64,000 bases of DNA from Vallitalea maricola (GTDB taxonomy: Bacteria; Bacillota; Clostridia; Lachnospirales; Vallitaleaceae). The translations under genes and the position numbers were made by a program. Below are positions 44,230-52,301 of the stretch, one piece after another. Within the stretch, counting starts at the first letter, position 1; the number at the start of each line of letters is the position of its first letter. Location: assembly GCF_036985595.1 (NCBI RefSeq), contig NZ_BTPU01000009.1, positions 62,001-126,000 of the forward strand. Reading direction: 5' to 3'. The notes under the pieces are model-generated. The model worked only from the letters and a program-made list of their open reading frames with translations, searched no databases and was not told the DNA's origin.

Positions 44230-45510
44230 ATGTTTAAGCAGTTAAAAAGAAAAATTGTGCTTATTAATATGATAACCCTTTCGGTTGTAATGCTTATATC
44301 TTTTGCAACCATTCACTGCATCACTTATTTTAATATTCAAAGTCAAAATAAACTTAGAATGGAAAGCATTGTAGCAAGCACGCAAAGATTAATGGAACTG
44401 TCACAAAATAGTGGAGTAATTAGCACACAAGTGTTTGGCGAGTATCTACATGGATTTGGTATTGTAGTTGATGAAGCAGGACAGGTGGTTTTTGATAGCT
44501 CTTTTGGTACCATTCCATCATCGAATTTAGAAGAAGTTATTGGAGATATAAAAAAAGAAAATAAAGAATCCGGCGAAGTTACTCTATGCGGGGAAAAGTA
44601 TAAATACATGGTTTCTGTTGTTGCTGCTACCGTTAAATTTGATGATAGTGACACCAATATAAATCCAAAAATTGAATCCCTTTATCAATTTAGCTTTTTG
44701 AATATAACTGACTCAAACAATACGTTAGTTCAGCTACTTGTTACATTCGTAATCGTTGGCTTGACAACGCTAATTATTATTTTTTGCATCAGTTTATACT
44801 TTGCAAAGCAGTCTACTCTACCAATTGAACAATCATACAGCAAACAAAAGCAGTTTATACAAGATGCTTCTCACGAGCTTAAAACACCTCTTGCAACTAT
44901 TAGAGCTAATTTAGATGCAGTAAATTCAAATCCAGAGGAAACAGTGGCTATGCAGAAAAAGTGGCTTAGTTTTATTTCTTTGGAAGTGGAACGAATGACA
45001 AAACTTGTATGCGACCTACTTTATCTTGCAAGGAGCGAATATGGACAATCGCCAACTAATAATACCAAAGTTGATTTAAGTAAATTGGTTGACAGTACCT
45101 CAGCTTCAGTTGAAGCAGTTGCTTTTGAAAAAGGCATTGTTTTTGAAATAGAAAAACAAGCCGATATATTTATCATAGGCGATGAGGAAAAAATATTGCA
45201 GGTCATTAAAATCCTATTTGATAATGCCATTAAGTATAACAAAGTAAGTGGCGTAGTTAGAATACAACTAACCCAAGATAAATCCAACGTCTTTCTTTGT
45301 GTTTCTAATACAGGTGAAGGAATTGCGAAAGAGCATATTCCTAAAATTTTTGATAGATTTTATAGGGTGGATGAGTCAAGAGAACATGACGGTAGTTATG
45401 GCTTAGGGCTTTCCATCGCAAAAAATATAATAGAAAATATGAGTGGAGAAATCACTGTTCATAGCATTCTAGGCGAACAAACCACTTTTACCGTGAAATT
45501 CAAAAAATAA
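44230..45510 (+). CDS. Sensor histidine kinase
   Basis: The ATG follows the regulator stop by one base. The 426-residue protein has two membrane helices (residues 9-31 and about 165-190), an extracellular sensing domain of about 130 residues between them, and a HisKA domain with the phospho-accepting His in DASHELKTPLA near residue 216. The ATPase domain has DNAIKYN and GSYGLGLSIAKN. It probably senses an antimicrobial or envelope signal and activates the regulator; the signal is not known. Confidence 0.93.
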   Translation: MFKQLKRKIVLINMITLSVVMLISFATIHCITYFNIQSQNKLRMESIVASTQRLMELSQNSGVISTQVFGEYLHGFGIVVDEAGQVVFDSSFGTIPSSNLEEVIGDIKKENKESGEVTLCGEKYKYMVSVVAATVKFDDSDTNINPKIESLYQFSFLNITDSNNTLVQLLVTFVIVGLTTLIIIFCISLYFAKQSTLPIEQSYSKQKQFIQDASHELKTPLATIRANLDAVNSNPEETVAMQKKWLSFISLEVERMTKLVCDLLYLARSEYGQSPTNNTKVDLSKLVDSTSASVEAVAFEKGIVFEIEKQADIFIIGDEEKILQVIKILFDNAIKYNKVSGVVRIQLTQDKSNVFLCVSNTGEGIAKEHIPKIFDRFYRVDESREHDGSYGLGLSIAKNIIENMSGEITVHSILGEQTTFTVKFKK

Positions 45511-45525
45511 TCAAGGAGATTTAAT

Positions 45526-46188
45526 ATGCAAGCTATTATGGAAACTTTATTTGATGTAGTTTATCTAACTACTGTTATAACCTTGGGAGTTCTGATGATT
45601 AAGAACGCAAAAGGAAACAAGCAATACACCCTATTTGGAATTATGGCAGTTGTGCTTGGTCTGGGTGATTCTTTTCACCTTGTTCCTCGTGCAATAGCTC
45701 TTTGCACCACAGGGCTTGAAAACTATACGGTATCGCTTGGTATTGGCAAGTTTATAACTTCCATTACCATGACAATCTTTTACATCATTTTATATTATGT
45801 ATGGAGAAAGCGTTATGATGTTAAAGGAAAACAAAGCTTAACCCTTGCGGTTTATGCTATGGCAATTATTCGTATTGTGTTGTGTCTATTCCCTCAAAAT
45901 GAGTGGATAAGTGCTAATCCTTCACTCGCTTGGGGCATTTATAGAAATATTCCATTTGCAATTATGGGAATTATCATTATTGTTCTTTTCTATAACAGTG
46001 CAAAAGAAAATAATGATAACCCATTCAAATATATGTGGCTTACTATAGTGCTTAGCTTTGCCTTCTATATTCCTGTTGTCCTATGGGCAGATGTAAATCC
46101 ATTAATCGGTATGCTCATGATTCCCAAAACCTGTGCCTATGTTTGGACTGTTTGGATTGGATTTAGCGATATGAAAAGAAGAAAATAA
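45526..46188 (+). CDS. Polytopic membrane protein in the two-component operon
   Basis: The 220-residue protein has seven predicted helices (e.g. VVYLTTVITLGVLMIKNA, ITMTIFYIILYYVWRK, LTIVLSFAFYIPVVLW). No catalytic motif was recognised. It follows the kinase by 15 bases with an AAGGAG site and precedes a terminator. It may modulate the kinase or the exporter, or alter the membrane; its function is unknown. Confidence 0.75.
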   Translation: MQAIMETLFDVVYLTTVITLGVLMIKNAKGNKQYTLFGIMAVVLGLGDSFHLVPRAIALCTTGLENYTVSLGIGKFITSITMTIFYIILYYVWRKRYDVKGKQSLTLAVYAMAIIRIVLCLFPQNEWISANPSLAWGIYRNIPFAIMGIIIIVLFYNSAKENNDNPFKYMWLTIVLSFAFYIPVVLWADVNPLIGMLMIPKTCAYVWTVWIGFSDMKRRK

Positions 46189-46214
46189 AGCAAATACAAT
46201 TTAGTTTGTGTCAA

Positions 46215-46262
46215 ATGCAACAGCTTGAGAAATTAACTTTTCTTTAGCTGTTGTATTTTTTT
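46215..46262 (+). terminator. Terminator of the two-component operon
   Basis: ATGCAACAGCT at 46215-46225 pairs with AGCTGTTGTAT at 46246-46256 with one wobble pair, followed by a run of T to 46262. It separates the regulatory operon from the exporter operon. Confidence 0.85.
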
Positions 46263-46267
46263 GTTTT

Positions 46268-46302
46268 CATTAAGGGTTCATTAAAGCTTCGCATTTTATA
46301 AT
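46268..46302 (+). promoter_or_regulatory. Regulator repeats and promoter of the exporter operon
   Basis: CATTAAG at 46268-46274 and CATTAAAG at 46279-46286 are direct repeats with an 11-base period, like those upstream of the response regulator. TATAAT at 46297-46302 is a possible -10 box; TATTGT at 46306-46311 is an alternative with spacing nearer to that of the first promoter. This suggests that the adjacent regulator activates the exporter. Confidence 0.6.
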
Positions 46303-46340
46303 TTGTATTGTAAAGAAAATCAGTACAAAGGAGCTATGAT

Positions 46341-48278
46341 GTGAAGATTAAAATATTTAAAAATAAAAAGATTTTGGCAGGAATAATTGCAATAAGCGGC
46401 ATTATCGGAATAGGCATATTCCTTTTATTTACACCACAGGAAACTCAAACTACCGTTCGTGAGCGTGAATATATGGCAAAGAAAGATAACATTACAGTTG
46501 GAGTAGAAACAAGTGGTCAGATAAATACTTTGCCTAATCTACACACTTTTGCAGAAAATACGGTTATTGACAATGTGTTTGTAAAGCTTGGTAGCGAAGT
46601 CAAGAAAGGCGACAAGCTTGCATCTATTTCGCAGGAAAATTTGGAAGAGCTTATCAAGGCTGCAAAAGATGAACTTTCCGATGCGAAAGCCGCACTGCTT
46701 TTGGCCTCAAGTGCCAAAGATGTGCTGCTAAAGCAAAATGACAAAAACAAGCAAGATGGAATTAATAGCATTCAGCAAGATTATGATATGAAGCTCTCCA
46801 TGCTTTATAGTGAAAAATCTCGGTTAGAAAAAGCAATTCATGATTATGAAGTTAAAATTTCAGAGCTTACAAAACAAATTTCTGATTTATCTTCGCTGGT
46901 AAAAGACACTGCAAACATAGTGGAGTCCCTGCAATCTAAAATTAACGCTAACATCATTAAGATAGGCGAGCTGAATGAAAAATTGTTGAAGATTGATGAT
47001 GGTTCAAGTGATAGAAAATATTTAAATAGTAGAATATTGGATGTTCAGTTTGAAATACAAGGGATAAGCGATTTAATTAGTGATAAAGAGGTTTTGGCTA
47101 ACAAAAATCAAATATCCATTCAAAACTTAAATAACGAAATTCTCGACATAAACAAGCAAATTGACGAGCTTTTAAAACTGGTAGAGCAAACGGAAAATGA
47201 AGAAGAGAAAGAAATACTAAATAGTCAAATTCAGCTCTTAAAGGATACCGCGAAGAGCAAAATAGAAAAGATAGATGAGCTTTCATATAAAAAGGAATTG
47301 TTGCAGCTGAAAGATAAACTTGCCGAAAGAAAGAAGGAACTAAAGAACCTTCAAGTAAATCTGAATTATATTGATGACGGCTCAGAAGAAGCCACTTTAA
47401 TACGCCTTGAAATAACAAAATTGCAAAACCAAAATACCACTTGGCAGCAAGAAATAGATACACTTTTGAAAGATAAATCTGTTGCTGAGTTAGAACAATT
47501 AAAAAACGAAAAAGCGACTGCCGAAGTTTCTCTCGAAAAAGCCTATACGGATTTTTCACTAAAGCTTGAGGAAATTCAAAGGACAGAAAAGCAGTATAAT
47601 CAGGCGGTTGAAAGCCAAGGAAAAGACAACACTTTTTCTGATTATAAAGTAAACGAAGAACTAAAAGCGATTAACGAAAACATTTCCAAAGCAAACAGAA
47701 ATACAGGCTATGCACAAGATAAATTGAATAAGCTGATAGAACTGCAAAATAATCCCGTTCTATATGCACAAATGGATGGCATTGTTACTTCACTCAATTA
47801 CAAGACTGGGGATATGGTTGCAGATGGAAAAGCCGTATGCACCATTGGAAAGGTTAGTGAAATTACAATTACAGTTCCTGTAAGTGCTGTGGATATTGGA
47901 AGCGTTGCACCCGGGCAAAAAGTAAATATTTTTGTTGATGCATTTGCCGAGCAAAAATTTACAGGCACCGTTACCGAAAGGCTTCTTGTAGCAAATGACA
48001 ATGGAGATTACCCTGTCACCATTACCCTTGACCAAACAGAGCAGATGGTGCTTCCGGGTATGAAAGCTTTTGCAACAATTATTTTAAAGGAAAAACAGGA
48101 TATTTTGACAATCTCAAACAAAGCGATATTGCTTGAGAATGGTGAGCAATATGTAAATATTAAAAATGAAGACGGCGAACTTGTAAAAACGAAAGTGGTT
48201 ACCGGATTTTCAGATGGTCGAATTAGTGAAGTGATAAGTGGGCTATCTGAAAATGATGTCGCTGTGGTACAGGAGTAG
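46341..48278 (+). CDS. HlyD/MacA-like membrane fusion protein
   Basis: The start is a GTG at 46341, seven bases after GGAG; a two-codon ATG ATG TGA precedes it in an overlapping frame. The 645-residue protein has one N-terminal membrane helix (IIAISGIIGIGIFLLF), a lipoyl-like half (VFVKLGSEVKKGDKLASI) and a very long coiled coil (residues about 95-470). The second half-motif (VTSLNYKTGDMVADGKAVCTIG) and a beta-barrel come next. It is the adaptor of an ABC exporter. The coiled coil is unusually long for a Gram-positive adaptor, perhaps to span the wall. Confidence 0.9.
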   Translation: MKIKIFKNKKILAGIIAISGIIGIGIFLLFTPQETQTTVREREYMAKKDNITVGVETSGQINTLPNLHTFAENTVIDNVFVKLGSEVKKGDKLASISQENLEELIKAAKDELSDAKAALLLASSAKDVLLKQNDKNKQDGINSIQQDYDMKLSMLYSEKSRLEKAIHDYEVKISELTKQISDLSSLVKDTANIVESLQSKINANIIKIGELNEKLLKIDDGSSDRKYLNSRILDVQFEIQGISDLISDKEVLANKNQISIQNLNNEILDINKQIDELLKLVEQTENEEEKEILNSQIQLLKDTAKSKIEKIDELSYKKELLQLKDKLAERKKELKNLQVNLNYIDDGSEEATLIRLEITKLQNQNTTWQQEIDTLLKDKSVAELEQLKNEKATAEVSLEKAYTDFSLKLEEIQRTEKQYNQAVESQGKDNTFSDYKVNEELKAINENISKANRNTGYAQDKLNKLIELQNNPVLYAQMDGIVTSLNYKTGDMVADGKAVCTIGKVSEITITVPVSAVDIGSVAPGQKVNIFVDAFAEQKFTGTVTERLLVANDNGDYPVTITLDQTEQMVLPGMKAFATIILKEKQDILTISNKAILLENGEQYVNIKNEDGELVKTKVVTGFSDGRISEVISGLSENDVAVVQE

Positions 48279-48281
48279 CCT

Positions 48282-49484
48282 ATGAGATTAAGTGAGATTT
48301 TTCATATTGTTTATATCAATATGACTCAAAACAAGTTTCGCCTACTTTTAACGACCTTGGGTATTATTGTGGGTACGATTACCATTATCTTAGTAATTGC
48401 AATAGGCAAAGGTGGCGAGCTGGAAGCCGCAAAACAGTTTTCTAATCTGTCTGCTGACACGGTTTATGTCAACTTGGACTATGGAGCAGTAGGACAGAAC
48501 AGAGATGTTAGCACTGTCCAGAAGTTATCAGTTGACATTATTGAAAAAATCAAAGAAGAAAGCTCTGCTTTGCAAGGCTTGTATCTTAGAGCTAATGTTT
48601 TCAAAGAAGTTCAATTTAAAAGTACTAAGCTATCCTCCAGTTTGGTGGGGGTGACTAATGGCTATGCTCAAATCTCTAACATTCAATTTGAGCAAGGTGC
48701 AGATTTTAGCGAATACGATTTTGAGGACGGAGAACGAGTAGCTGTTATCGGAAGCAAGCTTGCTGAAAAATTATTTGGAGCAGATGAACCCGTTGGCAAC
48801 TACTTAAAAATCGGTGACTTTAGATATAAGGTAATAGGGCTGTTAAAACGAAGTGAGGACGGCTTACAGGGAGTAGACACAGATAGCAGTATATTTGTAC
48901 CTTATGCGGCTATGGAGAAAGATAAATTCCTTGATAAATACACCACCACACAGGCGGTTGGAAAGGCTGTTAGTATTCAAAGCGTAGAGCTTGCTAAAAA
49001 AGAAATAAAAAGCACATTAGGATATTACATGGATGATGCCAACCTATACTCTGTTTCTGATGCCGGAACAAGAATTGAAGCGGCAACCGCTTCTGCAACC
49101 ACGATGAAACTTCTTTTGGTCTCCGTTGCTTTGATTGTCTTTGTAGTTGGCGGCATCGGTATTATGAATGTTATGTTCGTAACGGTAAAAGAGCGTACAA
49201 AGGAAATAGGTATTTTGAAAGCACTGGGAGCAAAGGAAAAAGATATTCTATTGCAATTTTTGATTGAAGCTTTTTGTATCGGCGCTTTTTCCGGGATTGT
49301 TGGGGTAGCACTAAGTTTTTTTGCCATAGCCTTAATGAGATATACAGATATACCCGTCTATCCAACATTAGAGGGTAAAATGATTGCTTCGCTGTTTGCA
49401 GTGGCAACTAGCACAATTTTTGGATTTTATCCAGCTTACAAAGCTTCGATGTTAATGCCCGTTCAGGCATTGGCTGAAGAATAA
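48282..49484 (+). CDS. MacB-like ABC transporter permease
   Basis: The 400-residue protein has an N-terminal helix (LLLTTLGIIVGTITIILVIA), a large extracellular MacB-type domain (residues 45-260), and three C-terminal helices (LLLVSVALIVFVVGGIGIMN, VGVALSFFAIALM, and the last before PAYKAS). VKERTKEIGILKALGAKEKDI is the FtsX coupling loop. It has no ATPase domain; the ATPase is encoded separately at 50072. It would export peptides or lipids together with the adaptor. Confidence 0.92.
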   Translation: MRLSEIFHIVYINMTQNKFRLLLTTLGIIVGTITIILVIAIGKGGELEAAKQFSNLSADTVYVNLDYGAVGQNRDVSTVQKLSVDIIEKIKEESSALQGLYLRANVFKEVQFKSTKLSSSLVGVTNGYAQISNIQFEQGADFSEYDFEDGERVAVIGSKLAEKLFGADEPVGNYLKIGDFRYKVIGLLKRSEDGLQGVDTDSSIFVPYAAMEKDKFLDKYTTTQAVGKAVSIQSVELAKKEIKSTLGYYMDDANLYSVSDAGTRIEAATASATTMKLLLVSVALIVFVVGGIGIMNVMFVTVKERTKEIGILKALGAKEKDILLQFLIEAFCIGAFSGIVGVALSFFAIALMRYTDIPVYPTLEGKMIASLFAVATSTIFGFYPAYKASMLMPVQALAEE

Positions 49485-49515
49485 ACTAAAAACTTAATTT
49501 AAAGGAGTTAACACA

Positions 49516-50067
49516 ATGAAAAAAATTATATTAATGGCGGTAGCCGCAACACTTGTACTTACACTTGCTGCTTGCTCAAATGGAGCAAATAATTCAAGCA
49601 AACCAAATCCACAGCCGGAATCATCACAAGGCGAACAGGAACAAACAGCAAAAATCCAAACCTATATAGGGGAGGTTAAAGACAAGGTCGGAAACGATAT
49701 TACACTTAGCGTGGGTAATCTCATTCTTGAGAATGAAAATGGTGATGGACAGGGTATGATGATTGACGAAAATGGTAATCAGGTTCCTATCGAAGGTGGC
49801 ATAGGCGATAACGCAGGCGGACAGACCATTATGATTCCCGCTCCTGATGATGGTGGCGCAGATGGAAATTCCACAGATGGCAGCGAAATTGAAAAGCTTC
49901 CTATTGAATTTACAGGTGAGGTCAGAGATTTTACCATTCCTGCCGGTGCAAAGGTTATCAATGCAATGGGTAAAGAAACTACGCTAGATAGCATCAAAAA
50001 GGGTAGTTTGGTGCAGCTGATTATCAACGAAACCAGTGGTGTAGTTGAAAGTGTCATGGTCTGGTAA
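49516..50067 (+). CDS. Secreted lipoprotein of the exporter operon
   Basis: The 183-residue protein has a lipoprotein signal peptide with lipobox LAAC at residues 17-20, then a Ser/Asn/Gln linker, a domain with IQTYIGEVKDKVGNDITLSVG, and an Asp/Gly-rich stretch. The C-terminal domain carries ITLP-like strands (EFTGEVRDFTIPAGAKVI). It lies between the permease and ATPase genes, so it is likely an extracytoplasmic accessory of the exporter. No known family was recognised. Confidence 0.85.
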   Translation: MKKIILMAVAATLVLTLAACSNGANNSSKPNPQPESSQGEQEQTAKIQTYIGEVKDKVGNDITLSVGNLILENENGDGQGMMIDENGNQVPIEGGIGDNAGGQTIMIPAPDDGGADGNSTDGSEIEKLPIEFTGEVRDFTIPAGAKVINAMGKETTLDSIKKGSLVQLIINETSGVVESVMVW

Positions 50068-50071
50068 TTTC

Positions 50072-50731
50072 ATGATTAGCTTAGAAAAAGTTAATAAATC
50101 CTATCACATGGGTGCTTCTTCCCTTCACGTTTTAAAGGACGTATCTATGCAGGTAGCAAAAGGCGAATTTGTTTCTATCTTAGGTGCTTCTGGTAGTGGA
50201 AAGTCTACATTAATGAATATTATTGGATGCATGGATACTTTAGATACAGGTAGCTATATTATTGATGATATTTGTGTTGAGAACAGTGATACAAGTATTC
50301 TTGCAACTATCAGAAATGAAAAAATAGGGTTTATTTTTCAAAAATATCACCTCATTCCTAAGTATACTGTTGAACAAAATGTAATGATGCCTCTGCTTAT
50401 CCGTGGAACAGAAAGAAATATTGCAAAGAATAGTGCAAAAGATATTTTGGAAATGGTAGGGCTTTCAGACCGAGGACAGCACAAACCAAGCGAACTTTCC
50501 GGTGGTCAGCAACAGCGTGTTGCCATTGCAAGAGCATTGATTACAAAGCCAGCCATACTACTTGCCGATGAGCCAACAGGTGCATTGGACTCCAAGACTG
50601 GTAAGGAAATACTGGCACTATTTAAGGAACTTAATAGCCAAGGAAACACAATTATACAAATTACCCATGATACAAGTGTAGCCAAGGCAGGTGGAAGAAT
50701 TTTGACTTTGGTAGATGGTGTGCTTACCTAA
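50072..50731 (+). CDS. ABC transporter ATP-binding protein, MacB-type
   Basis: The start is placed at 50072 (MISLEKVNKSY), four bases after the lipoprotein stop, since the longer frame overlaps that gene. No clear ribosome binding site is seen, so translation is probably coupled. The 219-residue protein has Walker A GASGSGKST, the Q-loop near FQKYHLIP, the signature LSGGQQQR, Walker B ILLADEP and the switch His in THDT. It is the ATPase for the MacB-like permease. Confidence 0.93.
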   Translation: MISLEKVNKSYHMGASSLHVLKDVSMQVAKGEFVSILGASGSGKSTLMNIIGCMDTLDTGSYIIDDICVENSDTSILATIRNEKIGFIFQKYHLIPKYTVEQNVMMPLLIRGTERNIAKNSAKDILEMVGLSDRGQHKPSELSGGQQQRVAIARALITKPAILLADEPTGALDSKTGKEILALFKELNSQGNTIIQITHDTSVAKAGGRILTLVDGVLT

Positions 50732-50878
50732 ATGTTTTAATTAGTGAGTTAAGAAATCATGTTTTGAGGTATTAGAATGAAAAAGCAAAAAAATTACTAT
50801 CTGAAAAAATCAAGTTCTTTATACCTTGGCATGTTCTATTAACATCTCCAAATAATTATTTACAATATAAATATACCC

Positions 50879-50919
50879 ATGCCCGATTGAGATTTTATGA
50901 ATTTCAGTCGGGCATTTTT
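50879..50919 (+). terminator. Terminator after the exporter operon
   Basis: ATGCCCGATTGA at 50879-50890 pairs with TCAGTCGGGCAT at 50904-50915 (one wobble), followed by T to 50919. In the 273-base gap before the sigma-like gene only this hairpin, an SD-sequestering stem and a 21-codon frame at 50777-50842 without a ribosome binding site are seen. Confidence 0.85.
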
Positions 50920-50956
50920 GCGTTCATAGCCTCTCGGTGTCGTTCACCTCCCACCG

Positions 50957-50994
50957 TCCTTTCAAATTCAGCTCTTAACCAAAATTTGAAAGGA
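50957..50994 (+). promoter_or_regulatory. Hairpin that buries the Shine-Dalgarno of the sigma-like gene
   Basis: TCCTTTCAAATT at 50957-50968 pairs perfectly with AATTTGAAAGGA at 50983-50994. The 3' arm contains AAAGGA, the first half of the ribosome binding site AAAGGAGGG before the ATG at 51005. The structure would hinder translation unless opened, pointing to post-transcriptional control of this regulator. Confidence 0.55.
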
Positions 50995-51004
50995 GGGTAC
51001 AGCC

Positions 51005-51427
51005 ATGAAAAAAATAAACCTAAAAGATTACTATGACCATATCGTCATAGATACCTATATTGACATTCCCAATGAGGTGTTTGACATCTTTGAAGAACAC
51101 CGCAAAGCAGAACAAGCCTACCAAAGCCGCATACGCTACCACAAAGCCTACTACTCTCTTGACCGTGGTGACGGTATCGAACATAGTGCCTTATTCGTAT
51201 CCCTCTCGCCCGATGAGATTTACGAACGCAAGCTCACAACCGAACAACTCCACGCTGCCATTGCCACATTGCCGGACAAGCAGGCAAAACGCATTTACGC
51301 TCATTATTTCTTGGGCATGAGTAAGACCGCTATTGCCAAAGCCGAGGGTACATCAGCAAGTAGCGTGAAAGATGCAATTCGTAGAGGGCTATGCAGTTTA
51401 GAAAAGTATTTGAAAAATAATTTGTAA
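51005..51427 (+). CDS. Sigma-70 region-4-like regulator
   Basis: The 140-residue protein has an N-terminal helical part and a C-terminal helix-turn-helix like sigma-70 region 4 (LTTEQLHAAIATLPDKQAKR, MSKTAIAKAEGTSASSVKDAI). It matches the small sigma-like or RNA-polymerase-associated regulators found between the cargo and xis/int in Tn916/Tn1549-type elements. It likely switches on excision or transfer genes. Whether it is a true sigma factor is uncertain because region 2 is not obvious. Confidence 0.85.
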   Translation: MKKINLKDYYDHIVIDTYIDIPNEVFDIFEEHRKAEQAYQSRIRYHKAYYSLDRGDGIEHSALFVSLSPDEIYERKLTTEQLHAAIATLPDKQAKRIYAHYFLGMSKTAIAKAEGTSASSVKDAIRRGLCSLEKYLKNNL

Positions 51428-51539
51428 GCTGCCCACGTCGTTTGCCCCTCTTTTTCTAAAGGTATATGAGAGGAAGTTTTTTCTCTGATATTCCTAACAG
51501 CATAATTGCTCTTTGACAATTTCATATACGATATTTTGA

Positions 51540-51870
51540 GTACATAACTTATGTGAGCCGAAAGGCAAAGCGACTTAACAGACATCGCCATGATAACGGT
51601 ATGGGGAGGTGAATATAATGCCATTGGAGCGATAAAATGGACTGTTAGACCGAGTTTGGCACACTCGTCCGCAATGACCCACATAAGGAATAATGATACT
51701 TCGTGACGTTCCGCCCCCAAGACGATAGAAACAGGGGGAGTTCCTGCGGTATGCGTAGCTTCTGAAAGGACAAGCTACGGTACTGTGGGGCTATGATGGC
51801 TGTGCCAACAGCAACTCAAAATATCCCCTTTGTCGGGGGTGCGTGGCAAATACGGCAAACTACGATAAAA
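51540..51870 (+). ncRNA. Structured noncoding region with a 5-codon ORF upstream of xis
   Basis: The 536-base gap between the sigma-like gene and xis holds successive hairpins: AGCC-GAAA-GGC near 51557, CGAGT/ACTCG at 51651-51667, a CCCCC/GGGGG stem near 51713-51738, CGTAGCTT/AAGCTACG at 51754-51779 and GCTGT/ACAGC near 51799-51812. A tiny ORF MPLER (51618-51635) has an ideal GGGGAGG site eight bases upstream. It may be a regulatory leader or small RNA controlling excision genes. No known RNA family was recognised. Confidence 0.45.
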
Positions 51871-51876
51871 CAAAAT

Positions 51877-51927
51877 AGACCGTAACACTCTATTTCTGTT
51901 CCAAAGAAAAGGTGTTGCGGTCTTTCT
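51877..51927 (+). terminator. Intrinsic terminator upstream of xis
   Basis: AGACCGTAACAC at 51877-51888 pairs with GTGTTGCGGTCT at 51912-51923 (one wobble), followed by TTCTATTT. It lies about 35 bases before the xis ATG, again between a leader and the ribosome binding site. Confidence 0.7.
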
Positions 51928-51963
51928 ATTTATAAATATGATTTCTCGAAAGGAGGTCAAAAC

Positions 51964-52194
51964 ATGAACGCTAATGCAATTCACACAGGCAACAAATTCG
52001 GACTAACCGTTGATGAAGCTGCCGCTTACACAGGTATAGGCAGAAATACACTGCGAATGTTGATAAAGCACGGAAAATTACCTGTGCTTTTTGTTGGCAG
52101 AAAAAATGTTATTCGTACAGATGTGTTAGAGCAATTTTTGACTGCCAATCAAGGGATAAATCTCTTAGATATGGAGCGAGTGAAAAGCTTATGA
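51964..52194 (+). CDS. xis: Excisionase, Tn916 Xis-like
   Basis: The 76-residue protein has an AAAGGAGG site and a winged helix-turn-helix (FGLTVDEAAAYTGIGRNTLRM) with a basic recognition part, typical of Xis proteins with the MerR-like excisionase fold. It should bend the element ends and steer Int toward excision. The integrase gene follows 107 bases later. Confidence 0.92.
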   Translation: MNANAIHTGNKFGLTVDEAAAYTGIGRNTLRMLIKHGKLPVLFVGRKNVIRTDVLEQFLTANQGINLLDMERVKSL

Positions 52195-52219
52195 GAAAAC
52201 AAAAAATAAAACGGCAAAG

Positions 52220-52248
52220 TTGTATGGGTGATGTTTTTCCTTTATAAT
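52220..52248 (+). promoter_or_regulatory. Integrase promoter overlapping a hairpin arm
   Basis: TTGTAT at 52220-52225 and TATAAT at 52243-52248 are 17 bases apart. An inverted repeat, ACGGCAAAG at 52211-52219 with CTTTGCCGT at 52274-52282, brackets the promoter. Only transcripts reading through from xis would contain both arms, so the hairpin could reduce integrase translation from the long transcript. Confidence 0.55.
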
Positions 52249-52301
52249 TGTGGTATCACATTACAACAGTGACCTTTGCCGTATCGAAAGGAGAATATAT
52301 T

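Noticed and set aside
50777..50842. A 21-codon frame after the exporter ATPase
   Set aside because: No ribosome binding site and no conserved features; noted only in the gap description.
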